This document shows, in pieces, positions 7,869-18,283 of a stretch of DNA of 64,000 nucleotides. Every line of letters starts with the position of its first letter. Within the stretch, counting starts at the first letter, position 1. This stretch comes from an uncultured Collinsella sp. (GTDB taxonomy: Bacteria; Actinomycetota; Coriobacteriia; Coriobacteriales; Coriobacteriaceae), in NCBI GenBank assembly GCA_902492935.1, contig CABUNJ010000003.1, forward strand, positions 42,578-106,577, given 5' to 3'. Position numbers and translations under genes: made by a program. The notes under the pieces were generated by a model. The model was not told where the DNA came from. It saw only the letters and a list, made by a program, of their open reading frames with translations, and did no database searches.

Positions 7869-8831
7869 ATGGCAGATCGCGGCATCGTTGCGGTGTTCGG
7901 CAGCATGAACATGGACCTTTCGGTGGCGTGCGAGCGCATACCGCGTGCGGGCGAGACCGTCGGCGGCAGCGGGTTTATCACCAACGCCGGCGGCAAGGGC
8001 GCCAATCAGGCTGTAGCTGCCGCGCGTATGGGCGCGTGCACGCACATGATCGGCGCGGTCGGTCGCGACGCGTTCGGCGCGTCGCTCGTGGTGGGGCTCC
8101 AAGACGCCGGCGTGGACTGTGACTTTGTAGTGCATCGCGATGACGTGGAGACGGGAACGGCGACCATCATTCGCTGCGAGGGCGACAACCGCATCATACT
8201 GTCACCGGGCGCCAACCATGCGCTTGCGGGCGCGGACGTTGCCTGCGCGTTGAGGCGTCTGGTGGCCCATGAGCTCGACGGCAACGCCAGCGAGATTGCC
8301 CCGGCTGCCGGAAGCGTCTTTATCGCCCAGGGTGAATGTGACCTTGCAGCGACGGCCGATGCGCTTGTTTGCGCTCACGAGCTGGGGTTCTATACGGTCT
8401 TTAATCCAGCGCCTGCTTGTGAGTTGCCTGCGGAGGTCTGGTCTGCGGTCGACTTGGTCTGCCCCAACGAGACCGAGTGCCAGGTGCTGACGGGTATCCT
8501 GCCCAAGGACGATGAGAGCTGCGTCGCGGTGCTCAACGCCCTGCTCGCTAGGGGTACTGGAGCTGCGGTCATCACGCTGGGCGGTGCCGGCTCGGTTACG
8601 CTCGGCGATGGCGGTGAGCTGCTGCGCATGCCGGCACTTTCGAGCACGGTAGTCGATACCACGGCCGCCGGCGATACGTTTATCGGCGCGTTGGCGGCGG
8701 CTCGCCTAGAGGGCCTGCCGCTCTTTGAGTGCATGGCCGCGGGTGCTCGCGCCTCGGCAGTGACGGTGTCGCGCCTGGGCGCTCAGCAATCGATTCCCAC
8801 GCGCGCCGAAGTTGAACATTGGTTTGGTTAA
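7869..8831 (+). CDS. rbsK: ribokinase
   Basis: A 320-residue PfkB-family sugar kinase: N-terminal GSMNMDLS, the NAGGKGANQAVAAARMG sugar-binding loop, and the C-terminal anion hole and base DTTAAGDTFIGAL. It phosphorylates ribose to ribose 5-phosphate. ATG 7869 follows GAGGAGG with ideal spacing; the frame stays open further upstream but without an SD. It lies 30 bases before a nucleoside hydrolase gene, so the pair salvages nucleosides: the hydrolase frees ribose and this kinase feeds it to the pentose phosphate pathway. Substrate by homology; deoxyribose or another pentose is possible. Confidence 0.88.
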   Translation: MADRGIVAVFGSMNMDLSVACERIPRAGETVGGSGFITNAGGKGANQAVAAARMGACTHMIGAVGRDAFGASLVVGLQDAGVDCDFVVHRDDVETGTATIIRCEGDNRIILSPGANHALAGADVACALRRLVAHELDGNASEIAPAAGSVFIAQGECDLAATADALVCAHELGFYTVFNPAPACELPAEVWSAVDLVCPNETECQVLTGILPKDDESCVAVLNALLARGTGAAVITLGGAGSVTLGDGGELLRMPALSSTVVDTTAAGDTFIGALAAARLEGLPLFECMAAGARASAVTVSRLGAQQSIPTRAEVEHWFG

Positions 8832-8861
8832 ACGATAAAGACGGAGAAGCGGAGTAGAACA

Positions 8862-9836
8862 ATGGCAATCAAGAAGCTGATCCTTGATCTGGATATGGGT
8901 GTGGACGATGCGATGGCGCTGGCCTATGCCATCGCGAGCCCCGAGGTGGAGCTCGTGGGCATCACCACGTGCTTTGGCAACGTGCGCGTCGAGCAATCGG
9001 CGCACAACTGCCTGGCGGTGCTCGATCTGCTGGGTCGCCCCGAGGTTCCGGTGTACCTGGGTGCCGACCGTCCTCTGCAGGCGACTGAGCCCTATACGCC
9101 GCCGGCGTCCACCGCGCTCATTCACGGCAAGAACGGCATCGGCGGCGCGAGCGTGCCCGCGTCGCCCTACGAGCCGGTGGGGGCGACCTCGGCCGGCGGC
9201 AACGCTGCGGTCGATTATCTGATCGATGCCGCGCGCACCTATGGTCCCGATCTGGTCTACGTAGCGACTGGCCCGCTCTCCAACCTGGCGCTCGCCCTGG
9301 AGCGCGATGCGGCGGCGATGATGTCCATCGGCCGCGTGGTCGTGATGGGCGGCGCCCTTACCGTGCCCGGCAACGTGAGCGCGGGCGCCGAGGCCAATAT
9401 GGCGAGCGACCCCGAGGCAGCCGACGCGGTGCTGCGCTCGGGCCGTAAGCTCACCATGGTGGGTCTGGACGTGACGCATCGCGTGGTGCTCACACGCCGC
9501 GACATTGCCGGCTGGACGGGCTCGGGCACCATGGCGGGCTGCGCATTTGCGAGCATGGTCGAGCACTACATTGGCTCGTACGAGATGAACGCACCCTACC
9601 TGGGTGGTTGTGCGCTGCACGATCCGCTGGCCGTTGCCGTGGCGATCGACCCCACGCTCGTAGGTGCGCTCGGCTGCAACCTGCGTGTTGATCTGCTGGG
9701 CGAGTACCGCGGTCGCACCATCTGCGATGAGCGCCGCCTGTCCGATCCGGACAAGAGCGCGCTTGTGGCACTGACCGTGGATGCTCCGCGCTTCCTGTCC
9801 GAGTTCAAGACGCGTATGGCCCGTGTCCTTGGCTAA
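8862..9836 (+). CDS. inosine/uridine-preferring nucleoside hydrolase
   Basis: A 324-residue member of the nucleoside hydrolase family. The calcium site that usually reads DTDPGIDDA is DLDMGVDDA here (residues about 8-16), with the three metal-site Asp kept. VYVATGPLSNLALAL, VVMGGAL and the late HDPLAVAVAIDP also match the family. It splits ribonucleosides to base and ribose. The exact base preference cannot be told from sequence. GGAG lies just before ATG 8862 and the gene is co-transcribed with ribokinase. Confidence 0.9.
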   Translation: MAIKKLILDLDMGVDDAMALAYAIASPEVELVGITTCFGNVRVEQSAHNCLAVLDLLGRPEVPVYLGADRPLQATEPYTPPASTALIHGKNGIGGASVPASPYEPVGATSAGGNAAVDYLIDAARTYGPDLVYVATGPLSNLALALERDAAAMMSIGRVVVMGGALTVPGNVSAGAEANMASDPEAADAVLRSGRKLTMVGLDVTHRVVLTRRDIAGWTGSGTMAGCAFASMVEHYIGSYEMNAPYLGGCALHDPLAVAVAIDPTLVGALGCNLRVDLLGEYRGRTICDERRLSDPDKSALVALTVDAPRFLSEFKTRMARVLG

Positions 9837-9847
9837 GTTGTCTTTTT

Positions 9848-9916
9848 GGGACGGGGCTTTTTTGACTGGTATGATTGGTGCGACCGTTCGAACCAGCTAA
9901 AAGAGCCCTGTCTCAA
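9848..9916 (+). terminator. imperfect hairpin between nucleoside hydrolase and luxS
   Basis: GGGAC-GGGCT on the left pairs with AGCCC-GTCTC on the right, with an inner CTGG/CCAG pair. A T6 run lies inside the left arm. It probably separates the nucleoside operon from luxS. Confidence 0.5.
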
Positions 9917-9939
9917 TTTGACTATCGAGAGGATCTGCC

Positions 9940-10428
9940 ATGGAGCGCATCGCCAGCTTTTCCGTTGATCATCTGCTGCTTGAGCCCGGCGTGTATGTGA
10001 GCCGCATCGACCGCGATCCGGCGACCGGTGCCGCCGTCACCACCTTTGACCTGCGCCTGACCACGCCCAACAAGGAGCCGGTCATGAACACGGCCGAGTG
10101 CCACACCATCGAGCACCTGGGCGCGACGTTCCTTCGCAATCATGCCGAGTGGTCGGGCCGTATTGTCTACTTTGGCCCCATGGGCTGCCGCACGGGCTTT
10201 TACCTGGTCGTGTTTGGCGAGGTGACGAGCGAGGAGATCCTGCCGCTCGTGCGTGAGCTGTTCGAGTTTGTCGCCGACTTTGAGGGCGATGTTCCCGGTG
10301 CCGCTCCCGAGGAATGCGGTAACTACCTGGACCAGAACCTCCCCATGGCCAACTGGCTTGCGCGCCGCTACCTCGACCGCGACCTGGCCGATATCGACGA
10401 GAAGCACCTGCACTATCAGCAGGCGTAA
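9940..10428 (+). CDS. luxS: S-ribosylhomocysteine lyase (AI-2 synthase)
   Basis: A 162-residue LuxS. The metal ligands are all in place: H55 and H59 in HTIEH, with E58 as the base, and C126 in ECGNY; GCRTGFYL is also typical. It converts S-ribosylhomocysteine to homocysteine and DPD, the precursor of autoinducer 2, as part of the activated methyl cycle. A weak SD (gagagga) precedes the ATG. It stands alone between two hairpins and has its own promoter region. Confidence 0.97.
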   Translation: MERIASFSVDHLLLEPGVYVSRIDRDPATGAAVTTFDLRLTTPNKEPVMNTAECHTIEHLGATFLRNHAEWSGRIVYFGPMGCRTGFYLVVFGEVTSEEILPLVRELFEFVADFEGDVPGAAPEECGNYLDQNLPMANWLARRYLDRDLADIDEKHLHYQQA

Positions 10429-10438
10429 GGGCTTTATC

Positions 10439-10496
10439 GCCCAAAACGCGCGCATTGGGCGCCTTTGCTTATGCGGGGGCGCCTTTTTGTTGATTG
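10439..10496 (+). terminator. tandem hairpins after luxS
   Basis: CGCCCAA pairs with TTGGGCG, overlapping a second stem AGGCGCC / GGCGCCT followed by five T. The second is the likelier terminator. Confidence 0.7.
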
Positions 10497-10572
10497 GTCG
10501 GGACGAGCGTTCAAAATCGCTCATGTTTGTTCTAGAATGTTCATATAGTCACATTTACGAACAGGAGTGAAC

Positions 10573-11217
10573 ATGCATATCTACTCTGTCAACGATCCCG
10601 AGTTCAAATCCTATGGCAACGTTTGGGATGACGTTCCGTCCGAGCTCACGTCGCCCGTGCTCGAGGCGCTCTCTGCCACGCCCATTCCCGAGGGCAGCAA
10701 GTACGTAGCAAGTGTGCCGGAGCTCGAGGGCGTCAAGGATGCCGATAAGTTGGGCTTTCTCATGTTTGGCGGCCGCCCCTTCCAACTGGGCTGGTGCAAC
10801 GGCCACAACACGCAGCTCAACTGCCTGGAGTATCACCGCGCGAGCGAGTTTAACCTGGGCGCCCGCGATTTTATTCTGCTCGTGGCGCATCGCTGGGAGA
10901 TCGAGGACGGCAAGCTCGACACCGCGTGCGTCAAGGCGTTCCGCATGCCGGCGGGTACGGTTGTCGAGGTTTTCAACACCACGCTGCACTACACGCCGTG
11001 CATGGTCGACGAAGGCGGCTTCCAGGTGATGGTGGCGCTGCCGGCGGGCACCAACGGCCCGCGCCCCGAGGCCGCAGCCGACATGCCTGCCGCCGGTGAC
11101 AGCTACTGCTATTGGAAGGCTGACAAGTGGGTCCTCTGCCATGCTGACAGCCCCAAGGCTGCCGAAGGCGGCTACGTAGGCCTCATCGGCAAAAATATCG
11201 ACATCACCTGCGACTAG
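10573..11217 (+). CDS. DUF4867 family protein
   Basis: A 214-residue soluble protein of the DUF4867 family: IYSVNDPEFKSYG at the start, LGWCNGHNTQLNCLEYHRAS in the middle, DFILLVAHRWEIEDGKLDT and the VPAGT-like MPAGTVVEVF that precedes TLHYTPC. The cupin-like pattern of His/Glu suggests a small-molecule enzyme, and such genes are often near sugar operons, but the reaction is not known to me. ATG 10573 has AGGAG five bases away; a GTG two codons earlier would overlap that SD. Confidence 0.85.
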   Translation: MHIYSVNDPEFKSYGNVWDDVPSELTSPVLEALSATPIPEGSKYVASVPELEGVKDADKLGFLMFGGRPFQLGWCNGHNTQLNCLEYHRASEFNLGARDFILLVAHRWEIEDGKLDTACVKAFRMPAGTVVEVFNTTLHYTPCMVDEGGFQVMVALPAGTNGPRPEAAADMPAAGDSYCYWKADKWVLCHADSPKAAEGGYVGLIGKNIDITCD

Positions 11218-11225
11218 AATCTTCC

Positions 11226-11282
11226 GTCTCAATCTGTAACATCTAGCGGGCTAAATCGTCTCTACCTGTTACAGATCGAGAC
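11226..11282. repeat. family C 57-bp palindrome, copy 1
   Basis: Outer arms GTCTCAATCTGTAACA and TGTTACAGATCGAGAC enclose a 25-base interior. The next copy begins 80 bases further on. Confidence 0.85.
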
Positions 11283-11305
11283 AAGCTGCAGGGACAGACC
11301 GAACA

Positions 11306-11362
11306 ATCTCAATCTGTAACACCAGGCCCGGTTTTGACGGCCTACCTGTTACAGATCGAGAC
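11306..11362. repeat. family C 57-bp palindrome, copy 2
   Basis: Same arms as copy 1, same length; the interior differs and forms its own AGGCC / GGCCT stem. Confidence 0.85.
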
Positions 11363-11373
11363 AAACCGCCCCC

Positions 11374-11405
11374 AACCACCACAAAGGTGTCCCTTTGTGG
11401 TGGTT
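11374..11405. repeat. family B hairpin, copy 1
   Basis: Perfect 14-bp stem AACCACCACAAAGG / CCTTTGTGGTGGTT with a four-base loop. The family recurs at 53641, 54508 and 55312 with a longer loop. Confidence 0.85.
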
Positions 11406-11417
11406 TGGCGTGCAACG

Positions 11418-11523
11418 GGTATCAGAAAGTGTCAGCTGTGGGCGGCTGCCGGGCCGCCGCGTGCGAAAAGAAGTGTCGGCCTGCGTCGCTGTCGTTGAGC
11501 GAGGCCCTATTTGCGGGGATACT
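11418..11523 (+). promoter_or_regulatory. conserved promoter region before the phospho-beta-glucosidase
   Basis: Box 1 GGTATCAGAAAGTGTCAG (11418-11435), box 2 GCGAAAAGAAGTGTCGG (11463-11479) and GATACT (11518-11523) recur with almost the same spacing before the PTS EIIA gene at 29459-29563. TTGAGC lies exactly 17 bases before GATACT, so these look like -35 and -10 boxes with two upstream binding sites sharing the core AGAAGTRTC. Confidence 0.5.
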
Positions 11524-11547
11524 GAAACCACGACAAGCAGCGTATGA

Positions 11548-13093
<1,546 letters not shown>

Positions 13094-13147
13094 GGACGGG
13101 CCTGACCGCTGTGAATTTCGCGGGCTCATCCTCATAGCCTCCTAATC

Positions 13148-13186
13148 AAGGCGCCCGGCGAGCAGTTAATGCTCACCGGGCGCCTT
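13148..13186 (+). terminator. hairpin terminator
   Basis: AAGGCGCCCGG pairs with CCGGGCGCCTT with an inner GCA/TGC. No long T run, yet position and stem strength favour termination before the signalling operon. Confidence 0.65.
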
Positions 13187-13253
13187 GCCGTCTGCGGATT
13201 TTGGGACATGCGGCCCGCTTTTTCGACCCATCTGTCGGTACACTAAAGGCACT

Positions 13254-15137
13254 ATGGGTACCCGCGAGCGACATATCGGCCACGCGGCCGCCCGATCCGC
13301 ACCCGTGGCGGATCCCAGGGGCGGCAGGCTCTTCGCCATGCCGCGATTCCTTGTTGGCATAACACATCGGGTGTACCGTCACCGCGTCTTTGCTATCGCC
13401 GGCGCCATCACCGCGCTGTTCCTCATGCTTTTGGCAGTCTTGCCGGCGCTGTTCGCCTTCGACCCCAAACTTTCTAACGCCGTGCCCGCCTATAGCAAGG
13501 TGTCCGAAGAGGTCGTGGATGCGCTCGCCCATTCGAGCTCTCTCCCGCTGCTTGTCGCCGCAATTGTATTTTCGATCTGGGGCGTATCGGTCTATCTGCG
13601 CTGTTTGGACTATGTGTTGCGTCGCCGCCTTGTGGCCATCGCCACCATCTGCGCCCTGTGGATGATCGAAGTCATTCTCAAGTACAAGTCGTTCACGCCG
13701 TTCTATGCCACCGTGCTGTGGTACCTGTACTACGTGCCCATGACGCTCATTCCGCTGCTCTACCAGCTCTGCGGCCTGCGCCTTGCGGGCCTGGAGCAAC
13801 ACCGCCTGGGGCGCCGCTACTGCGCTGCGCTGTGGATTGCGGCCATCCTGCTTATCGGATTTGTGCTCACCAACGATTTTCACCAGCAGGTCTTCCACTT
13901 TGACCGTTCAAGCGACACCTGGAGCAACGATTACACGTACGGCTGGGGTTATTTCGCCGTCCTCGTGTGGACGGCCTTTGACTTCGTGGCCTTTTTTATC
14001 CTGGTTGGTCGGTCCTCGTCCTTTCGCATCCAGCGTTTCTCGGGCACGGCGGCGCTCGTACTGCTGGGTGGCGCATTCTTTGCCGTCTCGTATGCGTTGC
14101 GCGTGCCCTGGGCATGGAGGCTCAACTTTTCGCTCGTCTATTGCGTCCTGTGCGTGGTGGCGATGGAAATCTGTCTCGATTGCGGTGTCATTCCGTCGTA
14201 TCACGACATCGCCGGCATCTTCGACACCTTGCCGCTCGACCTCAAAGTCCTAACGCGCGACCTGCAGGAGGTCTATGCCACGCCAGTGTCAAAGCCAATG
14301 CCGGTAGGCGTGCGCGAGGAGTTGCGGACCCAGGAGCACGGCCGCGCCCATGCCTTTGCCGAGGCGTCCGATCCCAATGTGATGTACCGTGCCTTTCCGC
14401 TGCTGGGTGGATCGGCGCTGCTTGCCCAAGACGTGTCGGAGCTCAACGAGCTTAACCGTGAACTGGCACATCGTCGAATGGAGCTGCAGCGTCAAAACGA
14501 GCTGCTCGCCGCCGACTACGACCTTAAGACGCATTTGGCAGATCAAGAGGCCGAGACCTTGCTGGTCCAAGACGTGGACCAGGCGCTTGCCCGCGCGCTC
14601 GAAGAGATGTACGACCTGCTGGGCTCGCTGCCACCGTTGACCGACGAAGCGTCTTCGCACGAGCGTTACCGCATGCTGCAGCGCGCCAAGATGCTCGTCG
14701 CCTATTGCAAGCGCAAGGGGTCGCTCACGTTGGCACAGCACGGGGAGAGCGGTTTTGATCGCGACCGCATTCAGCTCATTGCCAACGAGCTCGCAAGCGA
14801 CCTGCGCACCATCGATATCGATTGCGCCTCGATTATCGCCATACGGCGCCCGATGCACGCCAGTACGGTAAGCGCCCTGTACGACTGCGTGTATGACTTT
14901 GCGTTTTTTGCCTACACCACCGACCATCCGGCGCTTATGTATCACTTGGGCGACCATGACCGATGCAGTGTCGAGCTGCGCGCCACGCTTTTTTCCAACG
15001 ATGATGAAGATCTTTCGCAGACGCCCGCTGCGCAAGAGCTCGAAAGCGCTCTGCAAGGGCGCAACGTGGCATACCGCCTTGAGGGCGAGCCCGGCCAGCT
15101 GCGCATGATCGTCTTGATGCCGAGGGCGGGTGAGTGA
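13254..15137 (+). CDS. membrane sensor with kinase-like coiled coil but no ATPase domain
   Basis: About 627 residues. After a short basic tail there are seven or so membrane helices (about residues 40-310), a pattern like the N-terminal 7TM domain of histidine kinases. The cytoplasmic part has a coiled coil (about 400-465; LNRELAHRRMELQRQNELL) and a region like a dimerisation and degenerate ATP-lid domain (about 480-610). I find no phospho-accepting His motif, N box or glycine-rich G boxes. It overlaps the true kinase gene by four bases (GTGA), so it is probably a signal-input partner of that kinase. ATG 13254 is preferred because an upstream ATG at 13185 lies inside a terminator stem. Confidence 0.7.
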   Translation: MGTRERHIGHAAARSAPVADPRGGRLFAMPRFLVGITHRVYRHRVFAIAGAITALFLMLLAVLPALFAFDPKLSNAVPAYSKVSEEVVDALAHSSSLPLLVAAIVFSIWGVSVYLRCLDYVLRRRLVAIATICALWMIEVILKYKSFTPFYATVLWYLYYVPMTLIPLLYQLCGLRLAGLEQHRLGRRYCAALWIAAILLIGFVLTNDFHQQVFHFDRSSDTWSNDYTYGWGYFAVLVWTAFDFVAFFILVGRSSSFRIQRFSGTAALVLLGGAFFAVSYALRVPWAWRLNFSLVYCVLCVVAMEICLDCGVIPSYHDIAGIFDTLPLDLKVLTRDLQEVYATPVSKPMPVGVREELRTQEHGRAHAFAEASDPNVMYRAFPLLGGSALLAQDVSELNELNRELAHRRMELQRQNELLAADYDLKTHLADQEAETLLVQDVDQALARALEEMYDLLGSLPPLTDEASSHERYRMLQRAKMLVAYCKRKGSLTLAQHGESGFDRDRIQLIANELASDLRTIDIDCASIIAIRRPMHASTVSALYDCVYDFAFFAYTTDHPALMYHLGDHDRCSVELRATLFSNDDEDLSQTPAAQELESALQGRNVAYRLEGEPGQLRMIVLMPRAGE

Positions 15138-16633
15138 CGATGCAGATTTCGCTCATCCTTCCCCAAATCGTTGCGCTCGATGTTGTCTTTGCCCTGGCTG
15201 CGTGTCTGCAGACGATCCACGTCCCGCTCATCTCATCGCGCCGCTCGTCCTATAACCGTAAGGTGATTTGCGCCTACGAGGCGAGCCTTGTGCTTCACCT
15301 GATGATTTCGGCGCTCATCTTATTCGCGTCGTCTGGCTCGTATCTGGTGGCGCCGCTTGGCGTTTGCGCCAGGGCAATGGGCGGAGCGCTGTGGCTCAAT
15401 GCCGTGATCTTTGCCTATGGCGTGGTGCTTATGGTGCGCTATCGTCGTCCCGTCATGCTGACTGAGCTGCTGCTCGTTGCCGCCGTAACGCCGCCAATGG
15501 TTGTTGTTATGGACTCGGCGTGGACCGTTGTCCTTATCGCAGAGGGAGCGTTCTTCCTGTTCCGTTCCATCGCGGCGCTCTTGATGGACGTCCGTAACCG
15601 CCAGGAGGATATCACTGCGTTCTCGACGATCGAGACCATCAACGTGATTCCCGTGGGCATCCTGTATCTGGACCCGAGGGGCCGTCCGCTGCTCATGAAC
15701 CGCTGCATGCGCAAAAACCTGGTGGAACTTCATATGCCAACCGATCTACGCGACATGGGTAGCACATGGAACGACCTGCGCAAACTTAGCATGCAAATGC
15801 CCGAAAGCAGCAGGAACCGTGTGCGGATTAATCTGGACCGCTTTGGTGAGGCGCGGGCGGTGGTCGAGGTCTCTCCCGCCGAGATTCGCCTATTTGTGTG
15901 CGATCGTGTTATGGTTTCGGGCCGTTCGTTCGAGCGCATTATCGGTCTTGATGTGACAGAGTACGCGCATGCTCATGACCGCTTGGCGCAAGCCAACCAC
16001 CTGCTTGAGCTTGCGGGCCAAGAGCTCCAAGCCCAGATCGAAGAAGTCAAAAAAGTTGCTGACAATGCGGCCTACCTACGTATGCGCGCTCGCGTGCACG
16101 ACGTGATCGGGCAGCGCCTGTCCATTCTTCATCGCTATTTGGAGGAGGGGCGTCTGGACGATGACTCGATCGAGCAGATTGACCCGTTGCTGCGCTCAAT
16201 CGCCGCCGATTTGCGCAGTGGCGGTGCCAGCGAGCCTGCAGAGCAGCTGGGTGATATCGTCCATGCTTTTGGTTTGGTGAGTGTGCAGATCGATGTTGAG
16301 GGTGCGCTGCCTGAGGACGCGCGTGTCGCCGCCGCATTTTTGCAGATTATCCGCGAGGCCTCGACCAATGCCACCAAGCATGCGCAGGCGCATCGGGTCC
16401 ACGTGCGTCTGTGGCAGGAGGGGGCGGATGCTGGCGCCGTCGCGCGCATGACGATTTCTAACGACGGGCCCCCGGCCCCCGTATCGTATCGCGAGGGAAC
16501 GGGTATCCCAGGTATGAGGCATGTCGCGCAAGATCTGGGTGGTAGCCTGGAGGTCCACGCCGCCCCGCCCTTTACGCTTGCGGTGTCCATCCCGCTTAAC
16601 GCCAACGACACGTCCCAAAGGAGAAGCTCATGA
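15134..16633 (+). CDS. NarL-type sensor histidine kinase
   Basis: A 499-residue kinase. Six or so membrane helices (about 1-150) lead to a PAS-like region (about 165-285), then a HisKA_3 dimerisation helix with H322 in RVHDVIGQRLS, and a HATPase_c domain with N box REASTNATKHA and G box GTGIPGMRH. It should phosphorylate the response regulator that follows with a four-base ATGA overlap. The GTG start at 15134 has GAGGG with a seven-base spacer; ATG 15140 is possible. The signal is not evident. Confidence 0.9.
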   Translation: MTMQISLILPQIVALDVVFALAACLQTIHVPLISSRRSSYNRKVICAYEASLVLHLMISALILFASSGSYLVAPLGVCARAMGGALWLNAVIFAYGVVLMVRYRRPVMLTELLLVAAVTPPMVVVMDSAWTVVLIAEGAFFLFRSIAALLMDVRNRQEDITAFSTIETINVIPVGILYLDPRGRPLLMNRCMRKNLVELHMPTDLRDMGSTWNDLRKLSMQMPESSRNRVRINLDRFGEARAVVEVSPAEIRLFVCDRVMVSGRSFERIIGLDVTEYAHAHDRLAQANHLLELAGQELQAQIEEVKKVADNAAYLRMRARVHDVIGQRLSILHRYLEEGRLDDDSIEQIDPLLRSIAADLRSGGASEPAEQLGDIVHAFGLVSVQIDVEGALPEDARVAAAFLQIIREASTNATKHAQAHRVHVRLWQEGADAGAVARMTISNDGPPAPVSYREGTGIPGMRHVAQDLGGSLEVHAAPPFTLAVSIPLNANDTSQRRSS

Positions 16634-17250
16634 TCCGCGTGTTAATCGTCGAAGACCAGGCCATCCTGCGCGAGAGCCTGGCGCGCTCCGTTGGCGACCA
16701 GCCCGATATGACCGTTGTTTCCGCCATCGCCGATGCCTCCGAGGCCTTGGGTGTCGCGCTCAAGGAGCGTCCGGACATGATACTGATGGACGTATGCACC
16801 GAGCATGATTCCAACGGCATCGTGGCGGCGGCGCGCATCAAGGAGCAGCTGCCCGAGTGTCGCATCATTATCATGACCGGCATGCCCGAGATCACCTTTG
16901 TCGATCAGGCTCGCGAGGCGGGCGTCGATAGCTTTGTGTACAAGAATGTCGGTATCGACGAGCTGTTCGCCGTGATGCGCTCCACGTTGGCGGGCTATTG
17001 CACGTTTCCCAAGCCGCCCGAGAGCATTTTTTCGGGCACGGCAGCTCTCGATGATGTCGAGCTATCGATTTTGCGCCTTGCCTGCGAGGGCAAAAGCCGT
17101 CGCGAGATCGCGGCCGAGCTGTTTATGAGCGAGGGCACCATCAAGCGTCGCATCTCGGAGATCCTGAGCAAGACCGGCTACGACAACATCATGCGCCTGG
17201 CCGTGCACGCGGTGACCGAGGGCAGCATCGTTCCCAACATGGAGCGCTAA
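16630..17250 (+). CDS. NarL/FixJ-type response regulator
   Basis: A 206-residue regulator: receiver domain with acidic pocket VEDQ, phospho-acceptor D54 in ILMDVC, and conserved T/K (IMTG, VYKN); C-terminal LuxR-type helix-turn-helix (about 140-200; CEGKSRREIAAELFMSEGTIKRRISEI contains the DNA-reading helix). Partner of the kinase just upstream. No dedicated target gene is next to it. Confidence 0.93.
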   Translation: MIRVLIVEDQAILRESLARSVGDQPDMTVVSAIADASEALGVALKERPDMILMDVCTEHDSNGIVAAARIKEQLPECRIIIMTGMPEITFVDQAREAGVDSFVYKNVGIDELFAVMRSTLAGYCTFPKPPESIFSGTAALDDVELSILRLACEGKSRREIAAELFMSEGTIKRRISEILSKTGYDNIMRLAVHAVTEGSIVPNMER

Positions 17251-17274
17251 AGCTCGTCGCGCATCGGCATAAAA

Positions 17275-17310
17275 ACGGCGGGGTCGCAGGATTAACTCCT
17301 GCGGCCCCGT
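17275..17310. terminator. bidirectional terminator
   Basis: ACGG-GGGG-CGCAGGA pairs with TCCTGCG-CCCC-CGT around TTAAC. It lies between the plus-strand signalling operon and the minus-strand envelope cluster, and A5 on its left gives a T run for the minus strand. Confidence 0.75.
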
Positions 17311-17359
17311 CTGGTGTGCGCGGATGTGTCCGCCAATCCGCGGCTGATGTTACATGCCG

Positions 17360-18202
17360 CTACGCGATGGTTGCGCTGTAAGAGGCGACGTCCTCGTAGG
17401 AATCGGTCAGGTAGGCGTCGATGCCGATGGTCGTGTTGACCAGGTCGTCAAGGCTGTCAAGCTCGCCGCTCGAGAATGTGAATTCCTCGGTGGCGTTGGT
17501 GCCGGGCATCAGGTGAGCCGAGAACCAGGGGTCCTTCATGGTGCCGTTGACGTTGGTCTTGCCGGAAGGAGCGTAGAAGGTCAGGTCCTTGTCGCTCTTG
17601 TTGGTGATGTTAACGACAAAGCCGATGTCGCCCCAGTCGTCCTTGAACTTCTCGGTGATGGTGATGGTGCACAGGTCGTCATCGGCGACGGTGACGGCGG
17701 GGGAGATTTCGATGCTCTGGACGTCGTCGTCTCCGACGGCCTCATCGATCTCTTCTTCCTTCTCGGCCGCCTCGCGATCCTTCTTCACCGTGCCGGACAG
17801 GTCCTTGTCGGACTTGGTAAAGATGAGCTTGTCGCCGTCCACCTCAAGGACGAGCTTGTCGTCTTTGAGCTTCAGGTCGTGCGACTCATCTTCGGCGGTA
17901 ATCGTTACGGTGGTGGCGTCCTTGGCCTCCCATTTCAGGTCGGCGACCTCAAGGAACATGTCGAGGACGCCCGTGCCGTCTTCGTCGAGGATCAGGATAC
18001 AGTTGAGGCCCCACTCCTTGAGCATATCCATGTACTCATCGGTGAGCTCTTCGCCGTCCAAGGTTCCACCCGAGTACTGCCAGCTGCCGACGAAGTTGGC
18101 CTTGGGGTCCTTGCCGCCGCCGCTGCAGCCCGTCAGGGCAAAGGCGAGCGCCAGGACGCATGTCAGGAATGCGAGTACGGACTTTTTGAACGTTGTCTTC
18201 AT
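17360..18202 (-). CDS. lipoprotein, unknown function
   Basis: A 280-residue lipoprotein. Signal peptide with lipobox LTGC (Cys about residue 26). The first half (about 35-125) looks like a lipocalin-like beta domain (GSWQYSGGTLDG ... LVLEVDGDKLIFTK); a charged linker (about 130-160) follows; the C-terminal half resembles an immunoglobulin-like DUF4352 fold (ITEKFKDDWGDIGFVVNITNKSDKDL has the typical strand pattern). Last gene of a four-gene minus-strand cluster. SD GGAGG lies before the ATG. Confidence 0.8.
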   Translation of the reverse strand: MKTTFKKSVLAFLTCVLALAFALTGCSGGGKDPKANFVGSWQYSGGTLDGEELTDEYMDMLKEWGLNCILILDEDGTGVLDMFLEVADLKWEAKDATTVTITAEDESHDLKLKDDKLVLEVDGDKLIFTKSDKDLSGTVKKDREAAEKEEEIDEAVGDDDVQSIEISPAVTVADDDLCTITITEKFKDDWGDIGFVVNITNKSDKDLTFYAPSGKTNVNGTMKDPWFSAHLMPGTNATEEFTFSSGELDSLDDLVNTTIGIDAYLTDSYEDVASYSATIA

Positions 18203-18283
18203 GGTGTCCTCCTTTATCGAACGAAACCCATAGAAGCAAATGCGGGGGTGGCGGACCTCCCCGCCAATTACCAGGTAGAGGGG

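Noticed and set aside
11226..11362. CRISPR array
   Set aside because: The units are palindromic 57-mers with constant ends, only two or three per site, and there are no cas genes.
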